From Flavobacterium sp. (GTDB lineage: Bacteria > Bacteroidota > Bacteroidia > Flavobacteriales > Flavobacteriaceae), in assembly GCF_017744675.1 (NCBI RefSeq), contig NZ_JAGIAV010000004.1, positions 871,033 through 935,032 of the forward strand: a stretch of DNA of 64,000 nucleotides. Reading direction: 5' to 3'. The notes beneath the pieces were generated by a model. The model saw only the letters and a program-made list of their open reading frames with translations, made no database searches and was not told the origin of the DNA. This document shows, piece after piece, positions 7,999 through 16,854 of this stretch (position 1 is the stretch's first letter; each line of letters opens with the position of its first letter). A program made the position numbers and the translations under genes.

Positions 7999-9006
7999 TT
8001 AAAAAGCAGAACTACTTCTTCCTGGGAGAACCATATTGGTCAAAACAGGCGGTGAAATAAAAGCATCGCTAAACGCCGACTTATTTTTGAACTTCCCGCC
8101 TGTTTGCGCAATTTTATAGATTTTCCTTTCATCCTGTTCAATATTCAAAGGCTCCACGTTATCCCACTGAAAATTCAATCCTGTGTATCTCTCGATTTTT
8201 TGGATATTGACCTGAAAAACTTCCTTATGCTTATAGTCACTGAAGGGCTTTGGCAAAACAAATCCTTTCTCATAGGAAGTTGCAGGAGCATCGATGAGCT
8301 CAAGCTCCCTAAGCCTTTTAAGCTGGCTCATAACAAAAGCTGTACTATAGAGCCTGCCTTCAAAAGAGAAAACCACTATTTTAAAGAAGAAAAGCGGAAG
8401 CTGGAATGATCTGTCCTTAACGTATGAAGGGTCATCGTCAGCGATCATCGGTCCTGTAAACACAGATATTCTCTGGTTCTCACTTTCATTAGTCTCACTA
8501 ACAACATAGCTCTCAAGTTTGCTCCACAAGCCGGAATTTAATTTCTCCACTTGAGGAACGCTGTTGGTAAAATGAAAAGTCTGTTCAGCCTGCATTTCTT
8601 TTTTTAAGCCCCAGGCCATTTCATTATGTGAAGCCATGTGGCCAATTTCAAATTCAGTTTCCCCGCTGTTATATATTAAATCATAAAATGCGTCGTTAAG
8701 CTGCTGTGAGGCCGGAACTCTTGGATCATCTTTGAACTGAACCCTTTTTGCTCCGGTTCTTTTAAGACTTCCATCTATATTGTATGCGGCCACAAAGGGA
8801 ACTTTTCTTTCCTTGTTGTACCATATGCTTAGCATCGTATACTTCAAAAGATGAGATGCATTCCCCTCTACTTCAGGCAGCATTTTCTTCTGCTGGTCCG
8901 TCAAAATATTATCAATCCCCACAACAGTGCTGCCGTCAATAAAATTATCTACATACCCGCAACTGCTTTTTAAAACAGAAAGATCCCGAGAATTAAAAAC
9001 TGCCAT
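7999..9006 (-). CDS. DNA/RNA non-specific endonuclease (NUC1 family)
   Basis: This 335-residue protein belongs to the beta-beta-alpha metal endonuclease family (Serratia nuclease/NUC1). The catalytic histidine is H123, in the motif EIGH where the family usually has DRGH. It is followed by the diagnostic TNSVPQVEKLNSGLW, with N148 and N157 and the metal-binding asparagine helix. The phrase SVFTGPMI is also typical. The expected arginine before GH is isoleucine here. There is no signal peptide, unlike secreted homologues, so it may act inside the cell, for example in defence, or be exported another way. It converges with the repeat protein gene. Confidence 0.85.
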   Translation of the reverse strand: MAVFNSRDLSVLKSSCGYVDNFIDGSTVVGIDNILTDQQKKMLPEVEGNASHLLKYTMLSIWYNKERKVPFVAAYNIDGSLKRTGAKRVQFKDDPRVPASQQLNDAFYDLIYNSGETEFEIGHMASHNEMAWGLKKEMQAEQTFHFTNSVPQVEKLNSGLWSKLESYVVSETNESENQRISVFTGPMIADDDPSYVKDRSFQLPLFFFKIVVFSFEGRLYSTAFVMSQLKRLRELELIDAPATSYEKGFVLPKPFSDYKHKEVFQVNIQKIERYTGLNFQWDNVEPLNIEQDERKIYKIAQTGGKFKNKSAFSDAFISPPVLTNMVLPGRSSSAF

Positions 9007-9176
9007 AATACTATATATTGTTATTTTCGAACACTAAACTAATGATAATCTTTAAAACTTTACTAAGGGTAATTACCTAATATACCGCTGATTGCAGATA
9101 AATGCATAATAAAGCCTAAAAAGCTTAATTTAGTACCAGCCTAAAAAAAGAGTTAAGCCCTTAAATAAATCAGAAA

Positions 9177-10304
9177 ATGAAAAATGAGGTCAAAGAAAAA
9201 CTGGATATAATAGCAGATGTTTGGAATGATTACATCTGGGACAATAAGTTTTGCCGCAATCAGATCAATTTCTCTCCAGAGGCGCAAAGCAATTACTTTG
9301 GTGATATACTAAGTTACTTTTATGATACCTTCGACATCATCTATAAGAAAAAAAACGGCATAGAGCACGCTGAGAATTTTGCATCGCATATCAGTTTTCT
9401 ACAGGCGATATATGTCCAGCAGGATTTCATTGAAGAGATGCTGATACTTTTCAAGACCAATATCATTAAAGGTGATCTTAAACAGGATTTAAATTATTCT
9501 ATAAACAGGGAAATCCGTAATGAACTTGTAGGACACCCTTTCAGGAAAATTGAAGGCAGGGTAATATCTTCAACGGTATTCGGCTATGAGCGTTCTCCTG
9601 GTACAATCGCTTATTTGCGTTATCATACAGACAATGATTTCAAGTGTGAAATCATTGAAGTGGAGATTGAAGAAATTATACAAAGACATAGTGCATTTCT
9701 GGAAATGTATTTTGATATTATAATTCAAAAACTCAAATCAGTCCTTAAACTGTATTGGGAACAACTTGATGAAGTTAAAAAGAAGATTGACACGGTTTCT
9801 TTCGAATCACTTTTAAAAATAATATCCCAAAAATTAAAGCCGTTTTTAGAGAATACGTTTCTGTACGACGAAAAATCCATTATGGAAGTTTATAAAAGGA
9901 GAAACGAGCATGAAAGATATTCCGTTGTGTATGACTCTTTTCTAAGCGACTTACAAAAACGCATTGTTGAACTTCAAGAGAACTGCATTTCTGTTTTCAG
10001 CACATTCACCGGTGTGGAGGACCATATAGAGCGCCAGCCTATCAATGCCGACATTAATTTAATCAAAATTCCATTAAAGATCAAAGCAGAAACAAAAAAA
10101 GTATACTACCATTATGAGCTCGGCAAACTTTCAACAAACAGACAGCCAAGAGAATTTGATCATTTCAGCAACATTCTGAAGGCCAAATCAGAAAATGCTA
10201 TAGTAATTCATGAGTTAGAAAGGATGAGAAATCATCTTTATAATGATGTGGAATATTTCTGCTCCTACAAATTAATCCGAAAGATCCTGAACGAAGACAC
10301 TTAA
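9177..10304 (+). CDS. Hypothetical helical protein with HEPN-like motif
   Basis: This 375-residue soluble, mostly helical protein is unfamiliar to me. Residues 114-120 read RNELVGH, an Rx5H pattern within the Rx4-6H motif of HEPN ribonucleases. It lies in a helix-rich N-terminal half, as in HEPN-like folds. The C-terminal half (from about 200) is coiled-coil-like. It is followed 38 bp later by a membrane-anchored helix-turn-helix-like protein, and the two probably form an operon. A HEPN toxin role is a hypothesis only. Confidence 0.7.
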   Translation: MKNEVKEKLDIIADVWNDYIWDNKFCRNQINFSPEAQSNYFGDILSYFYDTFDIIYKKKNGIEHAENFASHISFLQAIYVQQDFIEEMLILFKTNIIKGDLKQDLNYSINREIRNELVGHPFRKIEGRVISSTVFGYERSPGTIAYLRYHTDNDFKCEIIEVEIEEIIQRHSAFLEMYFDIIIQKLKSVLKLYWEQLDEVKKKIDTVSFESLLKIISQKLKPFLENTFLYDEKSIMEVYKRRNEHERYSVVYDSFLSDLQKRIVELQENCISVFSTFTGVEDHIERQPINADINLIKIPLKIKAETKKVYYHYELGKLSTNRQPREFDHFSNILKAKSENAIVIHELERMRNHLYNDVEYFCSYKLIRKILNEDT

Positions 10305-10341
10305 TATCAATGCATTATTAACAAAACAGAAATGTATCGTT

Positions 10342-10827
10342 ATGAAAATAAACAAAAAATATACAAGCCGCCATCAGCTATTACAGACGCTTCAGGAAAG
10401 AAAAGACGACAGATGGTCTCCGAACAATATAGACGTAAGGGATATAGCCCTAGAAACTCATAAACTTCTGGATAAGTCAGGCCTTCGGGAAACTGATCTG
10501 TACCAACAGCTGCAATATCTGGTAAATGAGAAAGAAATAAAAGAAACTGAATTTGATGGGTTCAGATGGTATTATTCCATTTCAGATGCAGGAACAGCAG
10601 CGTATCATGACCAAAAACATCTTAGCAAGGGCAGAAAGGAATACCTGGACAACATCTATGATGTCTTAAAGAATGTTTCCACATTTATTCTTCTTCTAAT
10701 GGCTGTGCTCACATTTATCGGCAACTGGATTTCCAATTCCAAAAAAAATCAGGAAATTGAAGACATCAAAATAGAATTAAAAAACTTGAAAGACTCACTG
10801 CGTAACGAGAAAAAAATAATGCGGTGA
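10342..10827 (+). CDS. Hypothetical membrane-anchored winged-helix-like protein
   Basis: This 161-residue protein has an N-terminal winged-helix-like region (about residues 25-85: LRETDLYQQLQYLVNEKEI then FRWYYSISDAGTAAY). One membrane segment follows (about 114-132, TFILLLMAVLTFIGNWI), and then a short coiled coil rich in E/K/L. The protein therefore looks like a cytoplasmic sensor or adaptor tethered to the membrane. It is the second gene of the pair with the HEPN-like candidate. Confidence 0.7.
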   Translation: MKINKKYTSRHQLLQTLQERKDDRWSPNNIDVRDIALETHKLLDKSGLRETDLYQQLQYLVNEKEIKETEFDGFRWYYSISDAGTAAYHDQKHLSKGRKEYLDNIYDVLKNVSTFILLLMAVLTFIGNWISNSKKNQEIEDIKIELKNLKDSLRNEKKIMR

Positions 10828-10844
10828 TTACACTAGGAACAATA

Positions 10845-12092
10845 TTAGAGAATCCCATTGCTTTCAGCTGGGTAATATTTGCTAATAAAATCAGAAACCG
10901 TTATACAGATAACTTTATTATCGGAATACCTATAAAACAACCTGCCATCACCAAGGTCAAAATAAATGGGCGCAGCGGCCGTGAGCCAGCTTTTTCTCTC
11001 ACGTTTCCAAATGAAGTCCAGCTTGTCCCTTTGCTTGATATTATTATTTTTTTCATCAAGATAGCTATCCTCTAGTATTTGCAGGTTTGTATTGATGTAA
11101 TTGTCGATTTCGGTTTTAAGACTCTGCATCTGTTTATCATATGCATCTTTCTCAATATTCAAAAAAGACAATACATTTTTAAGGTGAACAATTTCTCCTT
11201 CCAGAATTAAGTATTTAGAAGCAACGAATTTCAATTCTTCCGATAAGAGTGCCTTTAGATTTTCTCTTTGCACCAGCAAGTTATTAAGCTCAACATAAAG
11301 CTGCTCAATTTCGGAACTGGTTTTTCCTGGCAGTTCCAAATGATGTTTATTACGTTTGAAATCACCTCTTAACCTTAAAAACGCATTCTTGCTGACAAGT
11401 GCGTCATCAGTGATAATTTTCATAAGAGATGGGTCTATCGAAAGATTATCATTCTCCCAGATATTTATAATCTGTTCTGCAAACGTATCTGCATTTTTAT
11501 CATAGATATTAAAAGGTTCAGTGACAGACTCTAGCCTATTCAAATTATCTTTCAAAGTCTCAATTTCTGAGGTTCTGAGATTAGGATTTTTCGTTATACT
11601 TTCCAGTCCAATGGAACTGTATTTTTTCACGTGAATTATTTTTGCAGCATATTTTTTCTCGATTTCTGCCAGCTGCTTTTCCGATATATTTTCGGTAACG
11701 AGGTTACCTTTGAAACTCTCCGCATTTATAACCCAGATTAATTTTCCATAAAATTTTTCCCGTTCAGCAATTGTTGAAGGAGAGATTGCGGAATTTTGAA
11801 ATTCAATTACAAGTCCTTCATCCGTTAAAATATCGGCAATGTGTTTTTCTCCATTTTTTATTATAATTGTTTCCTGCCAGTCATATGGAAATCGGCTCTT
11901 CCAAGCCCGATGCCAATCGGTTTCGCCCTCCTTCCACAAATCGCATTCCACTTTATTGATATGCTGCCAATGCCAGATGTTAATTTCACCGCATCTTCCA
12001 CGCACTTTTTCTCCGCAGAAACCGCAGACGGCAATCTGCCCAGAAGAAGAAGGACTAATTTTTTTTCCGTCTGTGTCAATTGCATGCTGCAT
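10845..12092 (-). CDS. CoiA-like nuclease-domain protein
   Basis: This 415-residue protein has the competence CoiA-like layout. An N-terminal zinc-ribbon-like cluster (C23, C26, C34 and nearby H41/H44) is followed by a restriction-endonuclease-like domain. The latter has WHRAW (H61), E74, H84-x2-D87 and the catalytic E97-F-Q99 followed by NSxIS. The conserved phrase REKFYGKLIWVIN is typical. The C-terminal half is long and helical and probably coiled-coil. CoiA-like proteins are linked to DNA uptake and, on mobile elements, to host takeover or defence; the exact role here is unknown. It converges with the upstream gene pair. Confidence 0.8.
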   Translation of the reverse strand: MQHAIDTDGKKISPSSSGQIAVCGFCGEKVRGRCGEINIWHWQHINKVECDLWKEGETDWHRAWKSRFPYDWQETIIIKNGEKHIADILTDEGLVIEFQNSAISPSTIAEREKFYGKLIWVINAESFKGNLVTENISEKQLAEIEKKYAAKIIHVKKYSSIGLESITKNPNLRTSEIETLKDNLNRLESVTEPFNIYDKNADTFAEQIINIWENDNLSIDPSLMKIITDDALVSKNAFLRLRGDFKRNKHHLELPGKTSSEIEQLYVELNNLLVQRENLKALLSEELKFVASKYLILEGEIVHLKNVLSFLNIEKDAYDKQMQSLKTEIDNYINTNLQILEDSYLDEKNNNIKQRDKLDFIWKRERKSWLTAAAPIYFDLGDGRLFYRYSDNKVICITVSDFISKYYPAESNGIL

Positions 12093-12148
12093 ACTTGGAA
12101 TAATGAAAACTAAATTATTGACCTTAGAAAATCATACATTAATATTCC

Positions 12149-12156
12149 CAAATATA
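12149..12156 (-). promoter_or_regulatory. Candidate -7 element of the CoiA-like gene
   Basis: On the minus strand the sequence TATATTTG matches the Bacteroidetes -7 consensus TAnnTTTG and lies about 57 bp upstream of the start codon. The -33 TTG is poor (TTC), so the call is tentative. Confidence 0.4.
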
Positions 12157-12351
12157 TCGCTTTTTTCTTTATGAAATGCACCAGCCATTAGACCTGCTAC
12201 AACCCAGAAACCCTTGTAAATAACCGCTTATTAATACGGCGTCAAATATGTGACGCTAATATACAGCATTAAAACTAACAACTTGATTAACAGCACAATT
12301 AAAAACCATATTCTACTTCTAAATACTGCTGAACCGCTAAGATTTCCCTCG

Positions 12352-14343
12352 CTACTTCGGCTCTTTTTTTAATACTAAATAAACCTGCGCGGGATCGTTC
12401 AATAGGCGTTCTATTTCAGAATGAATAATATCTTGGACATCCTGTTTAATCTGCAGATAATTTCGCTGAATCATAGACTCATCAATTTTGCGGACCGGCG
12501 GGATTTCTTTAAAATTATCTTCTTCTTTTCTCAAAGAATCATGATCATTTATAATCTCACTGTGAAAAGTTTTGAGTTCAATTTTACAGTCGGGGTTATC
12601 TGCTACCATGCCCACAAATTCTCCAGAACTGAGCGCAGAAACCTTAGAAGGAGGAACTGCCGCTTCCAGCTGCTTGGAACGACTGATTGAAGTGTCGCTG
12701 CTGTTGATCGACAAACTCTCCCTGTCCTGCAGAATTTTACCAAAACGCTCTGATAACTGCTTGGAGGTATCACCTGTTACCTGCCCGGAAATTATATTTC
12801 CTGTGATATTCATTATGACATCTGCCTGCTCTCTTCCGTAATCCTTTCGAAGCTGGCTGAAATCCTGAATTCCTAAACAGGTGGCAACTTTATTGCTTCT
12901 TGCCGTTGCAATAAGGCTGTCCATATTGTTGAGATAAATAGTCGGAAATTCATCGAAAATCAGGCTGGTTTTTAGCCTGTCTTTTTTATTTACCAGCTTT
13001 ACCAATCTATTTACATATAGGGATAAAACTGCTCCGTAAATCTGTATCTTCTGCGGATTGTTTCCCATGCAGACAATCTTAGGCTCTTCCGGATTATTGA
13101 TGTCTAAAGTAAAATCATTACCTGACAGCACGTAATACAACTGGGGAGAAGACAAACGCGCCATGGCAATTTTAGCTGTGCCGATCTGCCCCTCCAATTG
13201 GTCATTTGCCTCATTCAAATAAGCACTGACAAAAGGATTAATCAGGACCTCAATTTCCTTTTCCGTCCTGAGTAATGTAAAAAGATTATCGTAATCTGCC
13301 TGCATAAGTTCAATGACATGCGGCAGTGTACAAAACTCACCATCATTGTATTTTCTGAGATACCAGATAACAGCGGAAAGAAAATTAATGGGAGACTCTA
13401 CAAAAAAATCTCCCTGCTTTCTAATCCACTCTCTGTTGAGTCCCATCAAAATAGTGCGTGCAGATTCCGATGCGTCTGTAATATCTTCCATTCCTTTTGG
13501 GTCTAAAGGATTGCATCTGTGCATGATTTTATCAAAATTTATAAAGTAGCATTTGGGAATTATTTTATAGGCCCCTTTATTTTTTTCAAACGTATTGTAG
13601 ACAATTTTGGAGAGATCATCATACTTGAAATCATACACAAACATGGTGAATCCTTTCTTAATATGCTGGGTTATAACATGCCTGATGACAAAGTAGGATT
13701 TTCCGGAACCGGGACTTCCTAAAACAAGCAGTCCCCGAAATGGATTTATAATATTAATCCAGCTTTTTCGGATCTTATTTTTCAAATAATAACGGGCAGG
13801 AAGGTTAATAGAGTATTCATTTTCCAAAAGCCTTTCTTCCTGTGGAAAAGTTTCATTCTCTTTATTAAAAACATCGCCATTCTGAAATTTTGTTTTTATT
13901 ATCCTGGATAATAAAGTTCCTCCTGAAAGCATCAACAGGAACCCAAGAGATGTAACGCTAATATAGATTCCAGATTTGTAAACTCCATTAATCGGAAGAT
14001 AAAAAACAGCCGCTGCGGCAAAGTAAACCAACAGACCGTTGAAAATATAAGCCAAAGCCGTTCTGTAATTCATCTTCTGGTCTTTTTTCCCCTTCGCACC
14101 AATGAGAGAAACTGCCAAAAGCAGCAGTGCAAAAAGTTTGGATTTGTGGAAATCATCAAAAAATCCAGTTTTGGAAATCCTGCTTATTATCTTCTCCATG
14201 ATTTCACCTGCAAGATGCCAGCGCACAAAAGCTTCATAGCAGTAAAAATAAAAATGCAGTACCAATATTATGACACTGATTAATCTTGTCATATCCAGTA
14301 TTTTTCTCAGCGCCTGTTCATTCTCTCCTGTTTGCATAGCCAT
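12352..14343 (-). CDS. mobC: Type IV coupling protein (MobC/TraG/VirD4 family)
   Basis: This 663-residue membrane ATPase has several membrane segments in the first 150 residues. Its Walker A is at residues 209-216 (GSPGSGKS) and Walker B near 460-465 (LIFDEF). VirD4-type coupling proteins hand the relaxase-DNA complex to the secretion channel; in Bacteroidetes elements the gene is usually called mobC. It is 11 bp downstream of the relaxase gene and ends the mobA-mobB-mobC operon. Length and motifs are complete. Confidence 0.9.
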   Translation of the reverse strand: MAMQTGENEQALRKILDMTRLISVIILVLHFYFYCYEAFVRWHLAGEIMEKIISRISKTGFFDDFHKSKLFALLLLAVSLIGAKGKKDQKMNYRTALAYIFNGLLVYFAAAAVFYLPINGVYKSGIYISVTSLGFLLMLSGGTLLSRIIKTKFQNGDVFNKENETFPQEERLLENEYSINLPARYYLKNKIRKSWINIINPFRGLLVLGSPGSGKSYFVIRHVITQHIKKGFTMFVYDFKYDDLSKIVYNTFEKNKGAYKIIPKCYFINFDKIMHRCNPLDPKGMEDITDASESARTILMGLNREWIRKQGDFFVESPINFLSAVIWYLRKYNDGEFCTLPHVIELMQADYDNLFTLLRTEKEIEVLINPFVSAYLNEANDQLEGQIGTAKIAMARLSSPQLYYVLSGNDFTLDINNPEEPKIVCMGNNPQKIQIYGAVLSLYVNRLVKLVNKKDRLKTSLIFDEFPTIYLNNMDSLIATARSNKVATCLGIQDFSQLRKDYGREQADVIMNITGNIISGQVTGDTSKQLSERFGKILQDRESLSINSSDTSISRSKQLEAAVPPSKVSALSSGEFVGMVADNPDCKIELKTFHSEIINDHDSLRKEEDNFKEIPPVRKIDESMIQRNYLQIKQDVQDIIHSEIERLLNDPAQVYLVLKKEPK

Positions 14344-14354
14344 TGTCTTTAGAT

Positions 14355-15665
14355 TTAAAAATTATTGGAACGTCTTCTTATTCTTTTCTTTTTTGATGCT
14401 TTTTTAAGCTGATTTGGAACATAAAAGGCATCATTCTCAACCGCGGTTATTACCTCTATCATCTTTTCAACAGCAGATTTGAAATCAAGGGATTTCAAAT
14501 CCTGCTGCAGGTCTTTGAAAAAGTTTTCCTTATTTTTTTCCCGACCAACAGCTTTATTAGATTTAGATGTGTCAGACAGAACTTGAATTGCCTTTTTTTT
14601 TTCATTCTCAAAAGATAAACGGCATCGCTGCTCTATCAATTTAGCGCTGTAGGGCTTTCCTAAATCGCTTCCGTTAAATACACATTTTGAAGTGTGGTCC
14701 ACATAAGTGATCCCATAAAGCTGTCCCTGTGCACTTTTTCTGAAAACCATGTTTATCCCTTCCTTTTTCAGCTTCAATTCCAAATCAGAAAGCGAAACGC
14801 TTCTGCCTAAAAGTATAAGGTCAACAGCATTAGCAATTCTCTTCTTCTGGGATGCCGTCTTAACATTCTGCAGAAACCTAATCTGCAGAAACTTTAAAGT
14901 CGGTTTACTGTAAAATCCGCTTGATTTCAAAGGAACGCCCACAGGTTTTCCATTCTCGTCCAGTGTTCTGTACACCAGACCATTTGTTTTGAATATTCTT
15001 GAATTTTCCTCTCCGCTGTCCGCCTTTACATTATACAGCCCCAGCACTGCATTGAGCTCGGAGAGGCTTTTGTATTTATATGCCGTAAGCACATGATCAA
15101 GAACCGACTGTACAGCGCTTTTTGATTCTGTTCTGCCGTATTTAATCTTTGAAAGCACAACAGGTTTAATAAGCTCATGTGCGGTGCTTTTCTTTTCCTG
15201 AGCCTGAACCAAGTCGAACGTTTTTTCAATCTCCTTTCGCGCTGCTTCAGACTGGTTTCTTCCTATATTCTGCATATCAATCCTAGTGCCGTCTTCCCTG
15301 ACTTTTATAGACACCAGATGTAGATGCGGATGTCCCGCATCATAATGCCTGTAAATTAAATACGGCTGGTTTCCAAAACCTATTTTCTGCATGTACTGCG
15401 ATGCTATTTCAAGCATCTTTTCACTTGATAATGCGGATTCGGAAGGATCAAAATTCAGTGAAATATGTACGCTGTTCCTCTTTACATTTTCGTTAAGTTC
15501 ATTCTGTTTCAGTAGCCTGTTAAGCTTCATTGAACCCGTTAATTTTGAAGCTTCCAGAGGATAATTTCCTTCTCCTATACATTCGGCAATTCCTTCTTTC
15601 ACTTTATTTTCATTGTAGTTAAAAATGTTATGCACAGAATTCCCCGTCTTAATTACTGCAACCAT
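14355..15665 (-). CDS. mobB: Conjugative relaxase (MobB, relaxase/mobilisation nuclease family)
   Basis: This 436-residue relaxase has the three-histidine metal motif intact: H107-x-D109-xx-H112-P-H114-L-H116. The N-terminus has the asparagine-containing IKTGNSVHNIFNYNENKV stretch and tyrosines suitable for nucleophilic attack. It nicks one strand at oriT and pilots it into the recipient. The C-terminal half is basic and ends in a run of R/K. The gene overlaps the upstream accessory gene by 13 bp. Confidence 0.92.
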   Translation of the reverse strand: MVAVIKTGNSVHNIFNYNENKVKEGIAECIGEGNYPLEASKLTGSMKLNRLLKQNELNENVKRNSVHISLNFDPSESALSSEKMLEIASQYMQKIGFGNQPYLIYRHYDAGHPHLHLVSIKVREDGTRIDMQNIGRNQSEAARKEIEKTFDLVQAQEKKSTAHELIKPVVLSKIKYGRTESKSAVQSVLDHVLTAYKYKSLSELNAVLGLYNVKADSGEENSRIFKTNGLVYRTLDENGKPVGVPLKSSGFYSKPTLKFLQIRFLQNVKTASQKKRIANAVDLILLGRSVSLSDLELKLKKEGINMVFRKSAQGQLYGITYVDHTSKCVFNGSDLGKPYSAKLIEQRCRLSFENEKKKAIQVLSDTSKSNKAVGREKNKENFFKDLQQDLKSLDFKSAVEKMIEVITAVENDAFYVPNQLKKASKKKRIRRRSNNF

Positions 15666-16045
15666 TTTTCAGTTATTTTCTGGAAGTGGATTTTAATTTC
15701 CTCTACCTTGTCCAAAAGCATTTTGCGCTCTAATTCCGAGTTTAAAATCCATGTCTTAAACTCCGGAATCTGCCGCAGAGTATGCAGTTTTTTTACAGAC
15801 TGATTAAAGTTATTTCCAAGGGAATTAAGCTCGCTTTTCAGCTTTATAACCTCAGCCATAAATTCATCAAGAGACTCGCTTCGATACTTCACTGTAATGG
15901 GCTTATTGAATAAATGCATACGGATGTAATCGCTGAGTTTTCTGCAGGTGCTGGCTTTCCATTTTCGCTCTATTTTTTTATACTCATCAGGTGTAAAACG
16001 AAGCCCTACAATCCGTGTTCTGTTTGAATTTTCCTTTTCCATCAT
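15653..16045 (-). CDS. mobA: Mobilisation accessory protein (MobA, MobC-like ribbon-helix-helix)
   Basis: This 130-residue basic protein starts with a ribbon-helix-helix-like region (RIVGLRFTPDEYKKIERKW), followed by the LSDYIRMHLFNKP segment typical of relaxosome accessory proteins. The C-terminal part (SELNSLGNNFNQSVKKL) is the conserved helical motif of the plasmid mobilisation MobC family. It would bind oriT and help the relaxase. Two adjacent ATG codons are available as starts. It is the first gene of the mob operon and lies directly beside the candidate oriT. Confidence 0.88.
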   Translation of the reverse strand: MMEKENSNRTRIVGLRFTPDEYKKIERKWKASTCRKLSDYIRMHLFNKPITVKYRSESLDEFMAEVIKLKSELNSLGNNFNQSVKKLHTLRQIPEFKTWILNSELERKMLLDKVEEIKIHFQKITEKWLQ

Positions 16046-16120
16046 TTAGCTTTTTCATTATTTCTTCACACATTTTTAAGCTTGCGGTTTCACTGCCCAC
16101 GAGTTCCGAGTAAAAGGGCA

Positions 16121-16177
16121 GCAAGATTCGGTTGTTTAACAACCGGACATCTTGCCGATTGCTGGAACGAGGCAATC
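16121..16177. other. oriT: Candidate origin of transfer (oriT) with two hairpins
   Basis: Between mobA and the next divergent gene lie two strong inverted repeats. The first pairs GCAAGAT (16121-16127) with ATCTTGC (16149-16155) and, inside it, CGGTTGT with ACAACCG around a TTA loop. The second pairs GATTGC (16157-16162) with GCAATC (16172-16177) around a 9-nt loop. A location next to mobA and nested palindromes are what is known of oriT in Bacteroidetes elements. The nick site itself cannot be read from sequence alone. Confidence 0.7.
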
Positions 16178-16349
16178 TTTCTGATATTTGAGATATCCAT
16201 CCCCATTAACTTACTGAAATTTAAATTATCCAGCTAAATTAATTAAGCACTTTGGATTAAGCCCATCATGGTTATATTATGTCCATGAGAATCGAGAATA
16301 TGCTTATTATCTTTACCGCAGTTGAATATTAATTTAAAACGCTGGAATT

Positions 16350-16637
16350 ATGATTACAAAAAGTGATGTTGCCAAGGTGTTTGATACGGTTTTAAGTATA
16401 CCTGGCATGAGTGAGACGGTGAAGATTGATTTGAAAATTTCACGCAAAAATGTTCTGCTTCTGAGCCATTTTATAGAACAGGGACTGCTTCTGGAAAAAG
16501 ACGATTCAAATCTTATGGGAATTGTTTCAGAAGAAAGTTTAAAGGATTTGAAATACATCTCAGAGGAATGTCTGCTGAAAGCAAGTCTGGTGGAACTCAA
16601 TGAAAAACTTCAGTCTTTAAGCCAGGCATTCAAGTAG
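16350..16637 (+). CDS. Small hypothetical protein
   Basis: This 95-residue soluble helical protein has no signal peptide and no known motif. It is transcribed divergently from the mob operon, across the candidate oriT. A near-consensus -7 element (TATCTTTA) lies at about 16308-16315. From memory, similar proteins occur at this position in flavobacterial elements, so it may be an oriT-linked accessory factor. Confidence 0.6.
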   Translation: MITKSDVAKVFDTVLSIPGMSETVKIDLKISRKNVLLLSHFIEQGLLLEKDDSNLMGIVSEESLKDLKYISEECLLKASLVELNEKLQSLSQAFK

Positions 16638-16786
16638 TAATTTGAACTTTGAAAAATTCATTAAAGTGTCCATCAAATACAACGTATGATAATGGGCACT
16701 TTTTGATAAAGCAAAGAATTTACAATTGGCTTGATTTTCAGAACTTTTGGCTTGATTTTAATAACAGTTTTATAAAATCATGCATA

Positions 16787-16794
16787 TAAATTTG
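16787..16794 (+). promoter_or_regulatory. Candidate -7 promoter element of the MauE gene
   Basis: TAAATTTG fits the Bacteroidetes -7 consensus TAnnTTTG. It would place the transcript start near 16800 and leave a leader of about 55 nt before the ATG at 16855. It also argues against the in-frame ATG at 16780. Confidence 0.5.
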
Positions 16795-16854
16795 CGTATG
16801 ATTCTTTCTTTTCCATCTTCTCAAAACCGAAAAGAAAATGCAATTTTTCAAGTT

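Noticed and set aside
16780..16854. N-terminal extension of the MauE-like gene
   Set aside because: The Bacteroidetes -7 promoter motif lies inside it and the extension lacks membrane or domain features; the ATG at 16855 is a better start.
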